Of a stretch of DNA of 64,000 nt, positions 31,907 through 41,430 are shown piece by piece; position 1 is the first letter of the stretch; every line of letters begins with the position of its first letter. The notes beneath the pieces are model-generated. The model was given only the letters and a program-made list of their open reading frames with translations. It made no database searches and was not told the DNA's origin. Position numbers and translations under genes: made by a program. The stretch is from Oscillospiraceae bacterium (GTDB taxonomy: Bacteria; Bacillota; Clostridia; Saccharofermentanales; Saccharofermentanaceae). Location: NCBI GenBank assembly GCA_015069205.1, contig SVIZ01000006.1:62001-126000 (forward strand), in the 5' to 3' direction.

Positions 31907-33322
31907 ATGCGTAAGACAAAAATCATCTGTACTATAGGACCTGCATCGGATAACGAGGAAACATTATCAAAGATGTGTGAGGCCGGAATGAATGTCGCAA
32001 GACTGAATTTTTCACACGGTACACATGAACAGCATCAGGAGAAGATCGACCTCATCAAGAGAGTTAGATCAAAGCTTAATCTCCCTATCGCCATCATGCT
32101 CGACACAAAGGGACCCGAGTACAGGATCAAGACATTCAGAGACCACAAGGTCGTATTAGAGGATGGTGCTACATTCACTCTTACAACTGATGAGATCGAG
32201 GGCGATGAGACACGCGTCTCAGTTACATATAAGATGCTTCCCCAGCAGCTTGTTCCCGGTGACAGAGTCCTTATCAATAACGGACTTGTTATCCTTGAAG
32301 TAAGAGAGATCAAGGGAGCTGACGTTATCTGCGAGGTTATCGTAGGAGGCGTTCTCTCAGACCAGAAGTCAATGAACTTCCCGAACAAGGTAATGCAGGG
32401 CGACTTCTTGAGCGAGCAGGATAAGAGCGACCTTCTCTTCGGTATTGAGAACGATATCGATTTCGTTGCTGCTTCATTCGTATCCAGAAAAGAAGACATG
32501 ATCGAGATGCGTGAGTTCCTCGACAGCAACGGCGGTGAGGACATCGAAGTTATTGCAAAGATCGAGAACCGTGCAGGCGTTGATAACATCGATGAGATCT
32601 CCGAGTACTGCGCAGGCATCATGATCGCAAGAGGTGACCTTGGCGTTGAGATTCCGTTCGTTGAGGTGCCGAGCGTTCAGAAGCAGCTCATCAAGAGATG
32701 CAGGCTTTTGGGCAGAAGAGTTATCACTGCAACAGAAATGCTCGAATCCATGATCAACAATCCGAGACCGACAAGAGCCGAGATCTCTGACGTTGCGAAT
32801 GCCGTTTACGATGGTTCTTCCGCAATCATGCTCTCAGGCGAGTCAGCTGCAGGCAAGTATCCTGTTGAAGCAGTCCAGACTATGTCTCAGGTTGCTGAAT
32901 ATACAGAGAACCACATCAACTACAGAGACCGTTTCTTTAAGCAGGAATTCAAGATCAGAAACAACCTCGACGCTATCTCCCACGCTACATGCCAGATGGC
33001 AATCGACGTCGGAGCAAAGGCTATCGTAGTCCACTCCAGAAGCGGCGTTACAGCAAGAATGGTATCCCGTTTCAGATGCCCGATCGACATCGTCGGTATG
33101 ACGACGTCAGAGAGGATCTGGAGAAGACTTAACTTAAGCTGGGGTGTCATCCCGATCCTCAACGAAGAGTTCACTTCAACTGACGTTATGTACTACCACG
33201 GCTTCAATGTAGCAAAGGACATCCTCGGTCTTGAAGCAGGTGACAACGTCGTAATGACAGGCGGACTCATCAACGGCACGGCAGGCAATACCAACACGAT
33301 CAAGGTTGAGACCGTTAACTGA
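31907..33322 (+). CDS. pyk: Pyruvate kinase
   Basis: A 471-residue glycolytic enzyme converting phosphoenolpyruvate and ADP to pyruvate and ATP. It begins RKTKIICTIGPASDNEETL and contains NFSHGTHE, MLDTKGPEYR and AKIENRAGVDNIDEI. The active-site region MIARGDLGVEIPFVEVPSVQ is followed by the TATEMLESMI motif. The length matches the short PykF type. The extra C-terminal PEP-utiliser-like domain of many Bacillus-type enzymes is absent. GGAG precedes the start, and a strong terminator follows the gene. It is divergent from guaA. Confidence 0.97.
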   Translation: MRKTKIICTIGPASDNEETLSKMCEAGMNVARLNFSHGTHEQHQEKIDLIKRVRSKLNLPIAIMLDTKGPEYRIKTFRDHKVVLEDGATFTLTTDEIEGDETRVSVTYKMLPQQLVPGDRVLINNGLVILEVREIKGADVICEVIVGGVLSDQKSMNFPNKVMQGDFLSEQDKSDLLFGIENDIDFVAASFVSRKEDMIEMREFLDSNGGEDIEVIAKIENRAGVDNIDEISEYCAGIMIARGDLGVEIPFVEVPSVQKQLIKRCRLLGRRVITATEMLESMINNPRPTRAEISDVANAVYDGSSAIMLSGESAAGKYPVEAVQTMSQVAEYTENHINYRDRFFKQEFKIRNNLDAISHATCQMAIDVGAKAIVVHSRSGVTARMVSRFRCPIDIVGMTTSERIWRRLNLSWGVIPILNEEFTSTDVMYYHGFNVAKDILGLEAGDNVVMTGGLINGTAGNTNTIKVETVN

Positions 33323-33358
33323 TCAAATATCAGTAATACAGAATCATTCAGGTTTAAG

Positions 33359-33398
33359 CAGCATCCAATCAATTGCAATTGGATGCTGTATTATTTTT
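33359..33398 (+). terminator. Intrinsic terminator of pyk
   Basis: CAGCATCCAAT and ATTGGATGCTG form an 11-bp stem at 33359-33388 with the loop CAATTGCA. It is followed by TATTATTTTT. The start codon of the next gene lies only 30 bp after the stem. Confidence 0.88.
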
Positions 33399-33417
33399 AA
33401 TACTGTATAATAGGTTC

Positions 33418-34830
33418 ATGAATAATAAAAAGTCCATCTCTGCTATTGATAAAGTAAGTTATGCATTACTTGTTGTTGCCTTGGGAATCTTCGTGGTTGC
33501 CCAGGGTTTAATTCATAATCCCGATCAGGACTGCTATTTTCTTATAGATAACGGAAGATACATTGTACAGAACAGAGCTCTTCCTGAGACTGCGTACTGG
33601 CTGATAAATGAGGGCGTTCCTACCGTAATCCAGCAGTGGATGTGTGATGTGGTGAATTACTTTGCCTATGCCATGGGCGGATATACCGGAATAGTAATAC
33701 TCGGAATAATTTTCAATCTTACTCTGCTCGGTGCCCTGTTTTTGTATAACCGTGATCTGTTGAAAAGCAATCAGACAGGTCTTAATGCTGCAATCTTTGT
33801 TTGGATCTTATTAGGTCAGTATGCTTCTACGAGACCTTATTCCATAACGATCTCATTAAACCTTATTGAACTGATCGTTCTTAAACACTTTTTTGATAAA
33901 GAGAAACACACTGCCAAGGAAACCGCCAAGTTCCTTGCAATTATAGCGGCGATATTTGTTTTTCAGGCAAACTGGCAGGCTTCGAACATACCTTATCCGA
34001 TGTTCTGGATACTTTGCTACATCCCTGTTTTCAAGAAGAAAAAATTCCGTATTGACCTTTATGCTCTGGCTGCGCTGGTAACAGGAGGAGTTTTCTCGAT
34101 CTTAAGTCCTATAGGCATCAGAGGACCACTGTTCCTGACTTATTCGATTGGATCGTTTGATGGTTTTGAAATTTATGAGATACAGCCGCCGGAATTCCCG
34201 TCGTTGTACACAGTGTTGCAGGTGACGCTCGTTGCATTGTTCATATATGCTATTGTTAAACGGAAACTCACTTCTCCACAGTTCTTCTTGGCAGCAGGAT
34301 GCTTTTTTATGTCCTGTCTTTTTATGCGTTGTTGCTGGACGCTGGTACTTCCGATAGGTGCGCTTCTTCCTAATCTGGAATTCACAGAACGCTCGCATAA
34401 GATGATGCGCTGGGCATATGTAGCCGCAGGAGCGCTTTCGGTTTTCCTGATCGTAAGATACAACCTCGAGAAAACTAATGACAGAGCAATAATGCTTGCA
34501 AGTATACCTCCTCCGGATCAGGTCACTCTTTATACCGATTTTAATTCCGGATCCTACTTCCTTGTTGACGGATATAAGATCTATTACGATGCAAGACCGG
34601 AACTTTATGATAAGAGGATTGCTGGTGACAAAGCTTTCCTCGATGAAGCACGTGATTCATGGTCAGGCCAGATCGATTACGGTGAATTCATAGAACGTTA
34701 TGGTTTTGACTGGTTTGCTGTAACCGCAGGTTCACCTATGCAGGACTATCTTGAAAATAATTCGGACTATGAACTTGTTTGTGCAAACTATACAGACCAG
34801 CTCATTCTTTTCAGGAAAACTGCAGACTGA
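33418..34830 (+). CDS. Polytopic membrane protein, possibly GT-C-like
   Basis: I use ATG 33418 (MNNKKSISAI). The open frame begins 15 codons earlier, inside the pyk terminator region. The protein has 470 residues. About ten hydrophobic segments fill residues 12-350, and an outside C-terminal domain of about 110 residues follows (from 'YTDFNSGSYFL' on). The long external loop after the first helix, with DQDCYFLIDNGRYI, recalls GT-C glycosyltransferases or related polymer enzymes, but no firm family is recognised. A TATAAT at 33406-33411 lies so close that the transcript may start at the ATG. A GT2 glycosyltransferase gene follows. Confidence 0.7.
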   Translation: MNNKKSISAIDKVSYALLVVALGIFVVAQGLIHNPDQDCYFLIDNGRYIVQNRALPETAYWLINEGVPTVIQQWMCDVVNYFAYAMGGYTGIVILGIIFNLTLLGALFLYNRDLLKSNQTGLNAAIFVWILLGQYASTRPYSITISLNLIELIVLKHFFDKEKHTAKETAKFLAIIAAIFVFQANWQASNIPYPMFWILCYIPVFKKKKFRIDLYALAALVTGGVFSILSPIGIRGPLFLTYSIGSFDGFEIYEIQPPEFPSLYTVLQVTLVALFIYAIVKRKLTSPQFFLAAGCFFMSCLFMRCCWTLVLPIGALLPNLEFTERSHKMMRWAYVAAGALSVFLIVRYNLEKTNDRAIMLASIPPPDQVTLYTDFNSGSYFLVDGYKIYYDARPELYDKRIAGDKAFLDEARDSWSGQIDYGEFIERYGFDWFAVTAGSPMQDYLENNSDYELVCANYTDQLILFRKTAD

Positions 34831-34959
34831 TGCTAAGGTGACATTCGTCAAAACTGCTTTTTTGAACTTGCGTGTGAGAGTGTCCAACTGTGTCTGGGAA
34901 TAAGGTAATATATTAAGAAAGTTCTGTTAATTTAAGAAGAACAGAAGTGAAGGTTTATT

Positions 34960-35901
34960 ATGGACAAGATTGCAGTATTGGTGCCTTGTTATAACGAAGA
35001 AAAGACGGTCGAGAAGGTAGTGAACGATTTCAAACGAGAACTGCCTGAAGCCACCATTTATGTTTATGATAATAACTCTACCGATAAGACGTCTGAGATA
35101 GCTGAACGTTGTGGCGCAGTTGTAAGGCATGAATATCTTCAGGGTAAGGGAAATGTCATAAGACGTATGTTCAGAGAAATCAATGCTAAGTGTTATATCA
35201 TTACGGACGGTGATGATACGTATCCAGCCGAATGTGCTCCTCAAATGGCCGAAGCAGTTCTTGAACGTAATGCTGATATGGTAGTTGGAGATAGGTTCTC
35301 GTCAACTTATTTCAAAGAGAATAAAAGGCTTTTCCATAATTCTGGCAACCGCCTTGTAAGAAAGAGCATCAATCTTCTTTTCCATAACGACATCAAAGAT
35401 ATCATGACAGGCTATCGGGCATTTAGTTATGAATTTGCTAAGACATTCCCTGTGCTTTCGGAAGGATTTGAGATCGAGACGGAGATGAGCATTCATGCAG
35501 TTGCCAACAACATGCAGATTGATAACCAGATTATCGTTTACAGAGACCGTCCCGAAGGCAGCATATCCAAATTAAATACATATTCCGACGGTTTTAAGAT
35601 CTTGAGAACCATATTCAAGATGTACCGGACATATAAACCAATAGGGTTCTTCGGTATTATTGTCGCTATACTGGCACTGCTTGCAGTCGGATTTGTTATT
35701 CCTGTATTCATTTCTTTCTTTAAGACTGGAGAAGTTCCGCAATTCCCAACCCTAATCGTCTGCGGCTTTACTATGATTGCTGCTATCCAGTCCTTTTTTG
35801 CCGGTTTACAGCTCCAGACGATCGTAAATCAGAATAGACAAGAATTTGAACTTAACCTTCAGAACGTCAGGACTCTTAAAGAAATCCTGAAATCACGCTG
35901 A
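34960..35901 (+). CDS. GT2-family membrane glycosyltransferase (DPM1/ArnC-like)
   Basis: A 313-residue enzyme with GAAGG before the start. The GT-A catalytic domain begins IAVLVPCYNEEKTVEKVV. YVYDNNSTDKTSEIA and the metal-binding DGDDTYP follow, with MTGYRAFSYEF near residue 150 and EIETEM near 178. Two membrane segments lie at about 231-252 and 266-288. It would transfer a sugar from a nucleotide donor to polyprenyl phosphate or a lipid. The preceding multi-pass membrane protein could use the product as donor, forming a two-step surface glycosylation pair (inference). Confidence 0.93.
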   Translation: MDKIAVLVPCYNEEKTVEKVVNDFKRELPEATIYVYDNNSTDKTSEIAERCGAVVRHEYLQGKGNVIRRMFREINAKCYIITDGDDTYPAECAPQMAEAVLERNADMVVGDRFSSTYFKENKRLFHNSGNRLVRKSINLLFHNDIKDIMTGYRAFSYEFAKTFPVLSEGFEIETEMSIHAVANNMQIDNQIIVYRDRPEGSISKLNTYSDGFKILRTIFKMYRTYKPIGFFGIIVAILALLAVGFVIPVFISFFKTGEVPQFPTLIVCGFTMIAAIQSFFAGLQLQTIVNQNRQEFELNLQNVRTLKEILKSR

Positions 35902-36020
35902 ATTTATTAATTGATGCCGTTTGGATGCCGCTTTGCCACACTTTGCACCAAAAAGAGCATTAGTTAAGCCTGAGTGCGATAGTATAATTCTCGTGAAGTG
36001 TTAGGGACACTGTTTTTTGT

Positions 36021-37172
36021 ATGGATAATAGGACGGAACAAAAAGACCAGTTAATTGAAAAAGGAGCAGTCACCGGTATGAGACCGGGGTCTGAGATAGC
36101 CCAACCAAAAACTCAGAAGACTGAAAGAACTGCGATCAAGACTGTCTCTAAGGAAGAGGCAGAGATAAAGCTCATCAACAGGCCAAAGGCTAAGAATGTT
36201 ACTCCTCTTGCTAGCATGAAGCTTACTCCCGATGATATTCCCGTATTTGAGGATACTCCTGAGAGAAGAGAGAAGCTGGCATCCAGAAAAAAGAGATTTC
36301 AGAAAAGAAGATTCCGTGAGTGGGCTATATTCACGGGTTATCTGACACCGAGTCTTGTCGGCGTTTTGATATTCTTCTTTTTGCCACTGCTGATGCTCCT
36401 CGTAACTTCATTCCAGAAGTCACCCACGAATTCCGATTTTGTAGGGTTCCGCAATTATGAGAGAGTACTTACAAACGATGCATTCATTAATGCTTCAAAA
36501 AACACTCTTACATTCGCTCTTATATCAGTTCCGCTCGCGGTAATACTTGCGCTGTTTGTTGCAATGCTGCTTAACTCAGGACTTCCCGGAAAGAGCCTAT
36601 TCAGAAGCTTCCTTCTTAACCCCATGATGGTGCCTGTCGCATCAGTCGTACTTATCTGGCAGGTATTCTTCAGCTACAACGGAGTCATCAACGGAATCGC
36701 CGAGAAGATCTTCGATTCTCCGGAGAAGATCGACTGGCTCAAATCGGAATATGCGCAGATAGTAATAATGCTCTTATTCTTATGGAAGAACTTGGGTTAC
36801 AACATGGTATTGTTCCTTGCGGCTCTGAACAGCATTCCGCATGAGATCCTCGAGTCTGCCGAGATGGACGGCGCAGGTCCAGTAAAGAGATTTTTCGCGA
36901 TCAAGCTTCATTATCTTTCACCGACGATCTTCTTTGTCGGAATAATGTCACTGATCAATTCATTCAAGATATTCAGAGAGGTATATCTGCTTACGGGTGA
37001 CTATCCGTTTGCAAACCTTTACATGCTGCAGCATTTCATGAACAACTCATTTACGCACCTTGATTACAGCAAGCTTTCTGCGGGTGCGATAATAATGTGC
37101 ATTGTCATGGTAATAATAGTTGGCGGTCTGTTCTTCGCTGAATCCAAATTCGATAAGGATGTGGAGGGCTGA
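36021..37172 (+). CDS. ABC sugar-type permease, MalF/UgpA-like, with long N-terminal tail
   Basis: A 383-residue permease. The first 90 or so residues are a charged, unstructured cytoplasmic tail rich in Lys, Glu and Thr, unusual for this family. Six membrane segments follow from about residue 100. The coupling-helix motif is ESAEMDGAGPVKRFFAIKLH, the EAA loop that docks to an ATPase. NPMMVPVASVVLIWQVFF is a typical MalF segment. A TATAAT lies at 35983-35988. The ribosome site for ATG 36021 is weak. The gene is followed 2 bp later by a MalG-type partner. No ATPase or solute-binding protein is encoded nearby. Confidence 0.9.
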   Translation: MDNRTEQKDQLIEKGAVTGMRPGSEIAQPKTQKTERTAIKTVSKEEAEIKLINRPKAKNVTPLASMKLTPDDIPVFEDTPERREKLASRKKRFQKRRFREWAIFTGYLTPSLVGVLIFFFLPLLMLLVTSFQKSPTNSDFVGFRNYERVLTNDAFINASKNTLTFALISVPLAVILALFVAMLLNSGLPGKSLFRSFLLNPMMVPVASVVLIWQVFFSYNGVINGIAEKIFDSPEKIDWLKSEYAQIVIMLLFLWKNLGYNMVLFLAALNSIPHEILESAEMDGAGPVKRFFAIKLHYLSPTIFFVGIMSLINSFKIFREVYLLTGDYPFANLYMLQHFMNNSFTHLDYSKLSAGAIIMCIVMVIIVGGLFFAESKFDKDVEG

Positions 37173-37174
37173 CG

Positions 37175-38230
37175 ATGGAAGAGACCAAGCGCTTGGAAAG
37201 AAGAAAACAGGCAACTCTTGCACGCCGCCATGTCTTTACGGAGACAGTGCAGCCTGAGACATTCATCACTTCGCTCTCGGAAGAAGCAAGAGAGAACTTT
37301 TTCGCAAGCGAGAAAAAGAGAATTGAGACCAACTTAAAAAAGAGAAACATCAAGAAGGGAATACTTACCGGAATCGGCGTATTCTTTGCAGTCCTCATCT
37401 CTGCATTGGCTCTGGTGCCGATCTTCTTCACGTTCCTTAACTCATTCATGTCATCAGAAGAGATCGTCTCTAACTACCAGGTCGTATTCCAGAGTATGTC
37501 GGGACACGCTACGCAGGGTGCGACATATATGTCCAGAATGCCGGTGTTAAAACTTATTCCGGAGCAGGTTACGATCAAGCAGTATACGACGCTGCTTTTC
37601 ATGAATCCGGAATACCTTTTCAAGTACTGGAATTCGATCATTTTGACACTTCCCATCGTAGGCGGTCAGATGGTCGTAGCATGTCTGGCATCTTATTCAT
37701 TTGCAAGATACAGAAGGAAGAGAAGAGAATTACTGTTCTTTTCATACATTATCCTCATGCTCATGCCTTTCCAGGTAACGCTCGTTCCGAACTACATGAT
37801 CGCCGATACGCTGGGAATCCTTGATACTATCTGGGCGATCATCCTGCCGGGCATCTTCTCGACATTTGCGATATTCCTTCTTACCAAATACATGCGCCAG
37901 ATCCCGACCGGATACATCGAAGCGGCAACGCTTGACGGCGCTTCCGAATGGCAGATATTCACGAACATCGCACTGCCTTTGTGCAAGAATGCGATATTCG
38001 CTTTGACGATACTTTTATTCATCGACTACTGGAACATGGTCGAGCAGCCACTGGTACTTCTTACCGATACGGCAAAACAGCCGCTGTCGGTATTCCTTTC
38101 ACAGATAAACGAACCTGAACTGGGAATCGCGTTTGCGGCATCAAGTGTCTACATGATCCCGCCGCTGCTGATCTTCTTCTGGGGTGAGGATTATCTCGTT
38201 GAAGGAATCTCAAGATCAGGAATCAAGTAA
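37175..38230 (+). CDS. ABC sugar-type permease, MalG/UgpE-like
   Basis: A 351-residue permease with a GGAGGG site. A charged N-terminal tail of about 60 residues precedes six membrane segments. The EAA loop is EAATLDGASEWQIFTNIALP, and the end 'GEDYLVEGISRSGIK' resembles the MalG terminus 'LVxGLTxGAVKG'. The loop after the first helix is longer than usual (about 90 residues, with 'KLIPEQVTIKQYTTLLF'). It pairs with the preceding MalF-like gene. The partner ATPase could be a shared MsmX-type protein encoded elsewhere, which is common in Firmicutes. Confidence 0.92.
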   Translation: MEETKRLERRKQATLARRHVFTETVQPETFITSLSEEARENFFASEKKRIETNLKKRNIKKGILTGIGVFFAVLISALALVPIFFTFLNSFMSSEEIVSNYQVVFQSMSGHATQGATYMSRMPVLKLIPEQVTIKQYTTLLFMNPEYLFKYWNSIILTLPIVGGQMVVACLASYSFARYRRKRRELLFFSYIILMLMPFQVTLVPNYMIADTLGILDTIWAIILPGIFSTFAIFLLTKYMRQIPTGYIEAATLDGASEWQIFTNIALPLCKNAIFALTILLFIDYWNMVEQPLVLLTDTAKQPLSVFLSQINEPELGIAFAASSVYMIPPLLIFFWGEDYLVEGISRSGIK

Positions 38231-38281
38231 ACATCATGTGCAGATAAGGCACATACGCAGAGATATGGAGGAAAATTGAAG

Positions 38282-40063
38282 ATGGCAAAGGGTAGCGCTA
38301 GAAGGTCAAGAGTTGTAAAAGCGATGGTTGCTTTTGTGGCAGTTCTTGCATTGCTTACATTCTTCTCGAATACGCTGATGAACCTTACTATACCTAAGGT
38401 AATGGGAGCATATGCTTCGAGAGGCAATCTCTCATATTCAAACAGTGCGAGGGGCACGATCACCGTCGAAAACCAGACTGAAGTAAAGGGTCTGGAAGGA
38501 AGAACAGTCGACCAGATAAAGGTAACCAATTACGATACCGTCCAGGCCGGCGATACGATCCTGACTTTAAAGCCGATAGAAGAATCAGAAGACCTTCAGT
38601 CGAAAAGAGACCGCTTAAAGCAGCTCGAGCGTGAAGCCGAATACGATTCAAGAACGGACAACACCACGGATTTCACTTCATATTACGATTCCATCAACAT
38701 GGCGAAAGCCACACTCTCTGATGCAGAGGATACTTTATATGCCGTTCAGAACAAGGACGCAGTCGAAGAGGAAAACAAGCAGATCATTAACGAGGAGTCC
38801 GTAAAGGAAGTCTCTCTTAAGGCTACGGTTACCGAAGCTGCGAAAACAGTAGAGGACATCCAGAAGCAGATAGATGCTATTGATGCATCGATTGCTCCGC
38901 TCCAGGCGCAGATCGATGTATATACGGCGCTCGGAACTCCGACACCTACACCGAGACCGGATGATCCCGAGACTACGGAACCTGCTGCGACAGAACCTGA
39001 GACTCCGGTTCCGGAAGGAGCAACGGCTACTCCGACACCCAGTCCCTCTCCCGCTCCTGCATATGATGAAGACGGACTTGATCCTACATCTCCCACATAT
39101 GAGATGGAGAAACTGATGCTGAAGATCCGGCAGTACGAAGACCAGAAGACTGCTTTGGAGAGCCAGCTTGAGGCTGCACAGACACGTCTTGATGAGGCAT
39201 CAGCAGAACTTGCAGAATGCCAGGGAAAGATCAAAGATGCGCAGGCTGAGATCGATGCGCTTAAGCAGCTTCCTTCTGAAGCAGCCGCACAGAATGCGGT
39301 AACAACCGCAAGAAATGCAGTCAACACTGCGCAGAAAGCATTAAGTGATGCACAGACGGCGGCAGGCATTACGGAAGATAAGGCAAGAGATACCGCAGAG
39401 GACAGGGAAGAGGAGATCGCAAAGCTTAAAAAGCAGATCGAAGAGCTCGAGAAGCAGGCTAAGGTCACTGAGATCAAGGCACCTGTCGGAGGATACATTT
39501 ACAACATTGCGGTAGCCTCAGGTGATGCGCTTACCGCAAAGACTTTTGTAACTTATATCATTCCCGAGACAGACAGAGTCTGCTCGGTATCATTCAAGTT
39601 CAGTTCACAGGCTGCACAGAGCATCCGTGTCGGAATGGATCTGGAGATCACCAGCGGATTCATTCAGGGATGCACGGTCCAGTCCATCAAGCCGGATCCG
39701 GATAACCCGAGAGCCAACAAGATCGTAAAGTGCATGGTTGCAGGCAATGATGCATGGCCGGGTGAGGAGATCACGGTCAACGCCGGAAGAGGCAACGACA
39801 ACTACAAGTGCGTTGTACCGAGCAGTGCGGTAAGCGAAGACAACAACGGACATTTCATTTATGTCATCGTCGGTTCTTCCACACCTTTAGGTGATAAGTA
39901 CACCGTAAAGAGAGTTGACGTATCCATCGAGGCAACAGACGGTGCCGCTACTGCAATCAAGGGAGAAGGGCTTGATAAGTACGATGTCATGATCGTTGTA
40001 AGAGCCGAGAAACCTCTTGAAGACGGACAGCGTGTAAGACTTGAAGACTACACTTCCAAGTAA
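38282..40063 (+). CDS. HlyD/MacA-like membrane adaptor with coiled coil
   Basis: About 593 residues. ATG 38282 is used, but TTG 38276 lies closer to the GGAGG. A membrane anchor (about 15-33) is followed by a barrel strand region with a half-lipoyl motif (GRTVDQIKVTNYDTVQAGDT). A long coiled coil follows (about 95-215), interrupted by a Pro/Thr/Glu-rich linker (TPTPTPRP, then 'SPSPAPA'; about 222-270). The coil continues at about 280-400. The second half-lipoyl APVGGYIYNIAVASGDALTA and beta-barrel domains lie to the C terminus. This is the layout of membrane fusion proteins of efflux systems. Its place between importer-type permeases and a MacB-like protein is unusual. Confidence 0.85.
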   Translation: MAKGSARRSRVVKAMVAFVAVLALLTFFSNTLMNLTIPKVMGAYASRGNLSYSNSARGTITVENQTEVKGLEGRTVDQIKVTNYDTVQAGDTILTLKPIEESEDLQSKRDRLKQLEREAEYDSRTDNTTDFTSYYDSINMAKATLSDAEDTLYAVQNKDAVEEENKQIINEESVKEVSLKATVTEAAKTVEDIQKQIDAIDASIAPLQAQIDVYTALGTPTPTPRPDDPETTEPAATEPETPVPEGATATPTPSPSPAPAYDEDGLDPTSPTYEMEKLMLKIRQYEDQKTALESQLEAAQTRLDEASAELAECQGKIKDAQAEIDALKQLPSEAAAQNAVTTARNAVNTAQKALSDAQTAAGITEDKARDTAEDREEEIAKLKKQIEELEKQAKVTEIKAPVGGYIYNIAVASGDALTAKTFVTYIIPETDRVCSVSFKFSSQAAQSIRVGMDLEITSGFIQGCTVQSIKPDPDNPRANKIVKCMVAGNDAWPGEEITVNAGRGNDNYKCVVPSSAVSEDNNGHFIYVIVGSSTPLGDKYTVKRVDVSIEATDGAATAIKGEGLDKYDVMIVVRAEKPLEDGQRVRLEDYTSK

Positions 40064-40082
40064 TCCTTAAGGTGCGAAGATA

Positions 40083-41351
40083 ATGCGATTTATAGATAAG
40101 ACAAAAGAGCTCTGGAATTTAGAGAAGGGCAACGCGAAGAGGAACCTTTTAAAGCTCATCCTCGCGGTTCCTTTCTGGCTCATCGTGATAGCGCTGTTCC
40201 TTATGGCATTTGGTATTGCCAGGGCGGTCTACCTTATAGATACCAGACCTGACCAGCAGATTGCAGAGGCCTGGCAGAGCAACTCTGATACATCTTTCAG
40301 ACACATGGCTGTTTTCGCAGGCGGCATAAGGGCACAGGGCGATACTTCACCCATGACATACCAGGAAGGCGGCAAGTCGATCCACCTTGCAGACATTGCT
40401 CTGATAAGAACGGCTCTTCAGACTGCGGCCGATACAGGTTCTGCTGCAGGAAGCAAGAACATCCAATATACTGAAGGAAAGCAGCTCAGAGGCTGGGAAG
40501 ATTGCTATTCATCCACTTTTAAGGCTACGGTTGAAGCGCTCGACGTAGTTGACGGACTTGAGGTGACATCGGGCAAGTCTGATGCGCAACTTGTAGCTGT
40601 CGGAGGCAATTACAAGGCTTTCCATCCCTTCAGATACCTGTCCGGCGGATTTCTTCCCGAGACTCCCGTTGATACTAATCAGATCGTCTTAAATGACGTT
40701 CTTGCGTGGAAGTTCTATCATTCATATGATGTCGTCGGAAACAGGGTCATGATCAACGGCCAGATGTTTACCGTCATAGGTGTCGTTGAAGAGAGAACCA
40801 CAAAAGTAGCCGAGCTTGCAGGCGAGCAGGAACCCAGGGCATTTATTTATTTCGGGGCTTTGGGATCGATCTGCAGTACAACGGCCGGTGGCGAAGATGA
40901 CGCAGATAATACCATTAACGTTCCTGCAGATTATGCCATCCAGTGCTATGAAGCAATTCTTCCCGAACTCGTAAAAGGTGTCGGCGTAACGGATTTCAAA
41001 AATGCCATGCCCAACTATTCACTCTCAAATCCCCAGCTCTATGTCTCCAATAACACGGGGCGTTTCGGCGTTACAAGAGTATTCGACACGGTATTCCCTC
41101 TGGGCGAGACGGACAGGGAAAGACTGGGATATGAGTTCCCTTATTGGGAAAGGGCTGCCCAGCTCACCGAGGACAGACTGTTCTACGATTACACTATCAC
41201 GGGCCTTGGTATAATCCTTCTTCTTATAGGTTTTTCCATGATAGGCCTTAAGTTCCGCGCGAAAATGGCCGTAAAACCCGGCGAGCTTGAAGTACCGGAT
41301 GCAGAAGATGCGGCCGAGAAAGAAGAAAAAGAACTTATGCTGAAAGAATAA
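40083..41351 (+). CDS. Membrane protein with MacB core-like external domain
   Basis: A 422-residue protein. One membrane segment (about 27-50) is followed by a large external domain (about 55-370). This domain contains a MacB periplasmic-core-like stretch: VDTNQIVLNDVLAWKFYHSY, then VVGNRVMINGQMFTVIGVVE. A second membrane segment (about 375-395) leads to an acidic cytoplasmic tail. The three-helix FtsX block needed for a real permease is missing, so this may be an accessory protein. It starts 19 bp after the adaptor gene and ends the four-gene cluster. The function is not known. Confidence 0.75.
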   Translation: MRFIDKTKELWNLEKGNAKRNLLKLILAVPFWLIVIALFLMAFGIARAVYLIDTRPDQQIAEAWQSNSDTSFRHMAVFAGGIRAQGDTSPMTYQEGGKSIHLADIALIRTALQTAADTGSAAGSKNIQYTEGKQLRGWEDCYSSTFKATVEALDVVDGLEVTSGKSDAQLVAVGGNYKAFHPFRYLSGGFLPETPVDTNQIVLNDVLAWKFYHSYDVVGNRVMINGQMFTVIGVVEERTTKVAELAGEQEPRAFIYFGALGSICSTTAGGEDDADNTINVPADYAIQCYEAILPELVKGVGVTDFKNAMPNYSLSNPQLYVSNNTGRFGVTRVFDTVFPLGETDRERLGYEFPYWERAAQLTEDRLFYDYTITGLGIILLLIGFSMIGLKFRAKMAVKPGELEVPDAEDAAEKEEKELMLKE

Positions 41352-41395
41352 GTCCGTTTTTTAGGATAGAATAATCAGTTTTTTTTACTTATAAT

Positions 41396-41430
41396 TCCCT
41401 TTAGGTAATCTGACCTGAAGGGATTTTTTT
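41396..41430 (+). terminator. Intrinsic terminator directly abutting a start codon
   Basis: TCCCTTTAGGT and ACCTGAAGGGA form an 11-bp stem (one G-T pair) with a 6-nt loop. Exactly seven T follow, and then the ATG at 41431. The right arm contains GAAGGGA, the only Shine-Dalgarno-like sequence for that gene. It can end the upstream transcript and could also attenuate or mask the downstream gene. Confidence 0.85.

Noticed and set aside
32035..32622. Minus-strand open frame of 195 codons inside pyk
   Set aside because: Shadow of a strongly conserved enzyme gene, with a Ser/Ile-biased composition.
34831..34959. Regulatory structure between the membrane protein gene and the GT2 gene
   Set aside because: Only weak promoter-like and AT-rich sequence. 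No stable hairpin or repeat was found.
38746..39498. Long open frame on the minus strand inside the adaptor gene (250 codons)
   Set aside because: Very Ser/Ala/Val-rich composition that mirrors the coiled coil and Pro-rich linker on the plus strand. No ribosome site, and the plus-strand protein is clearly real.
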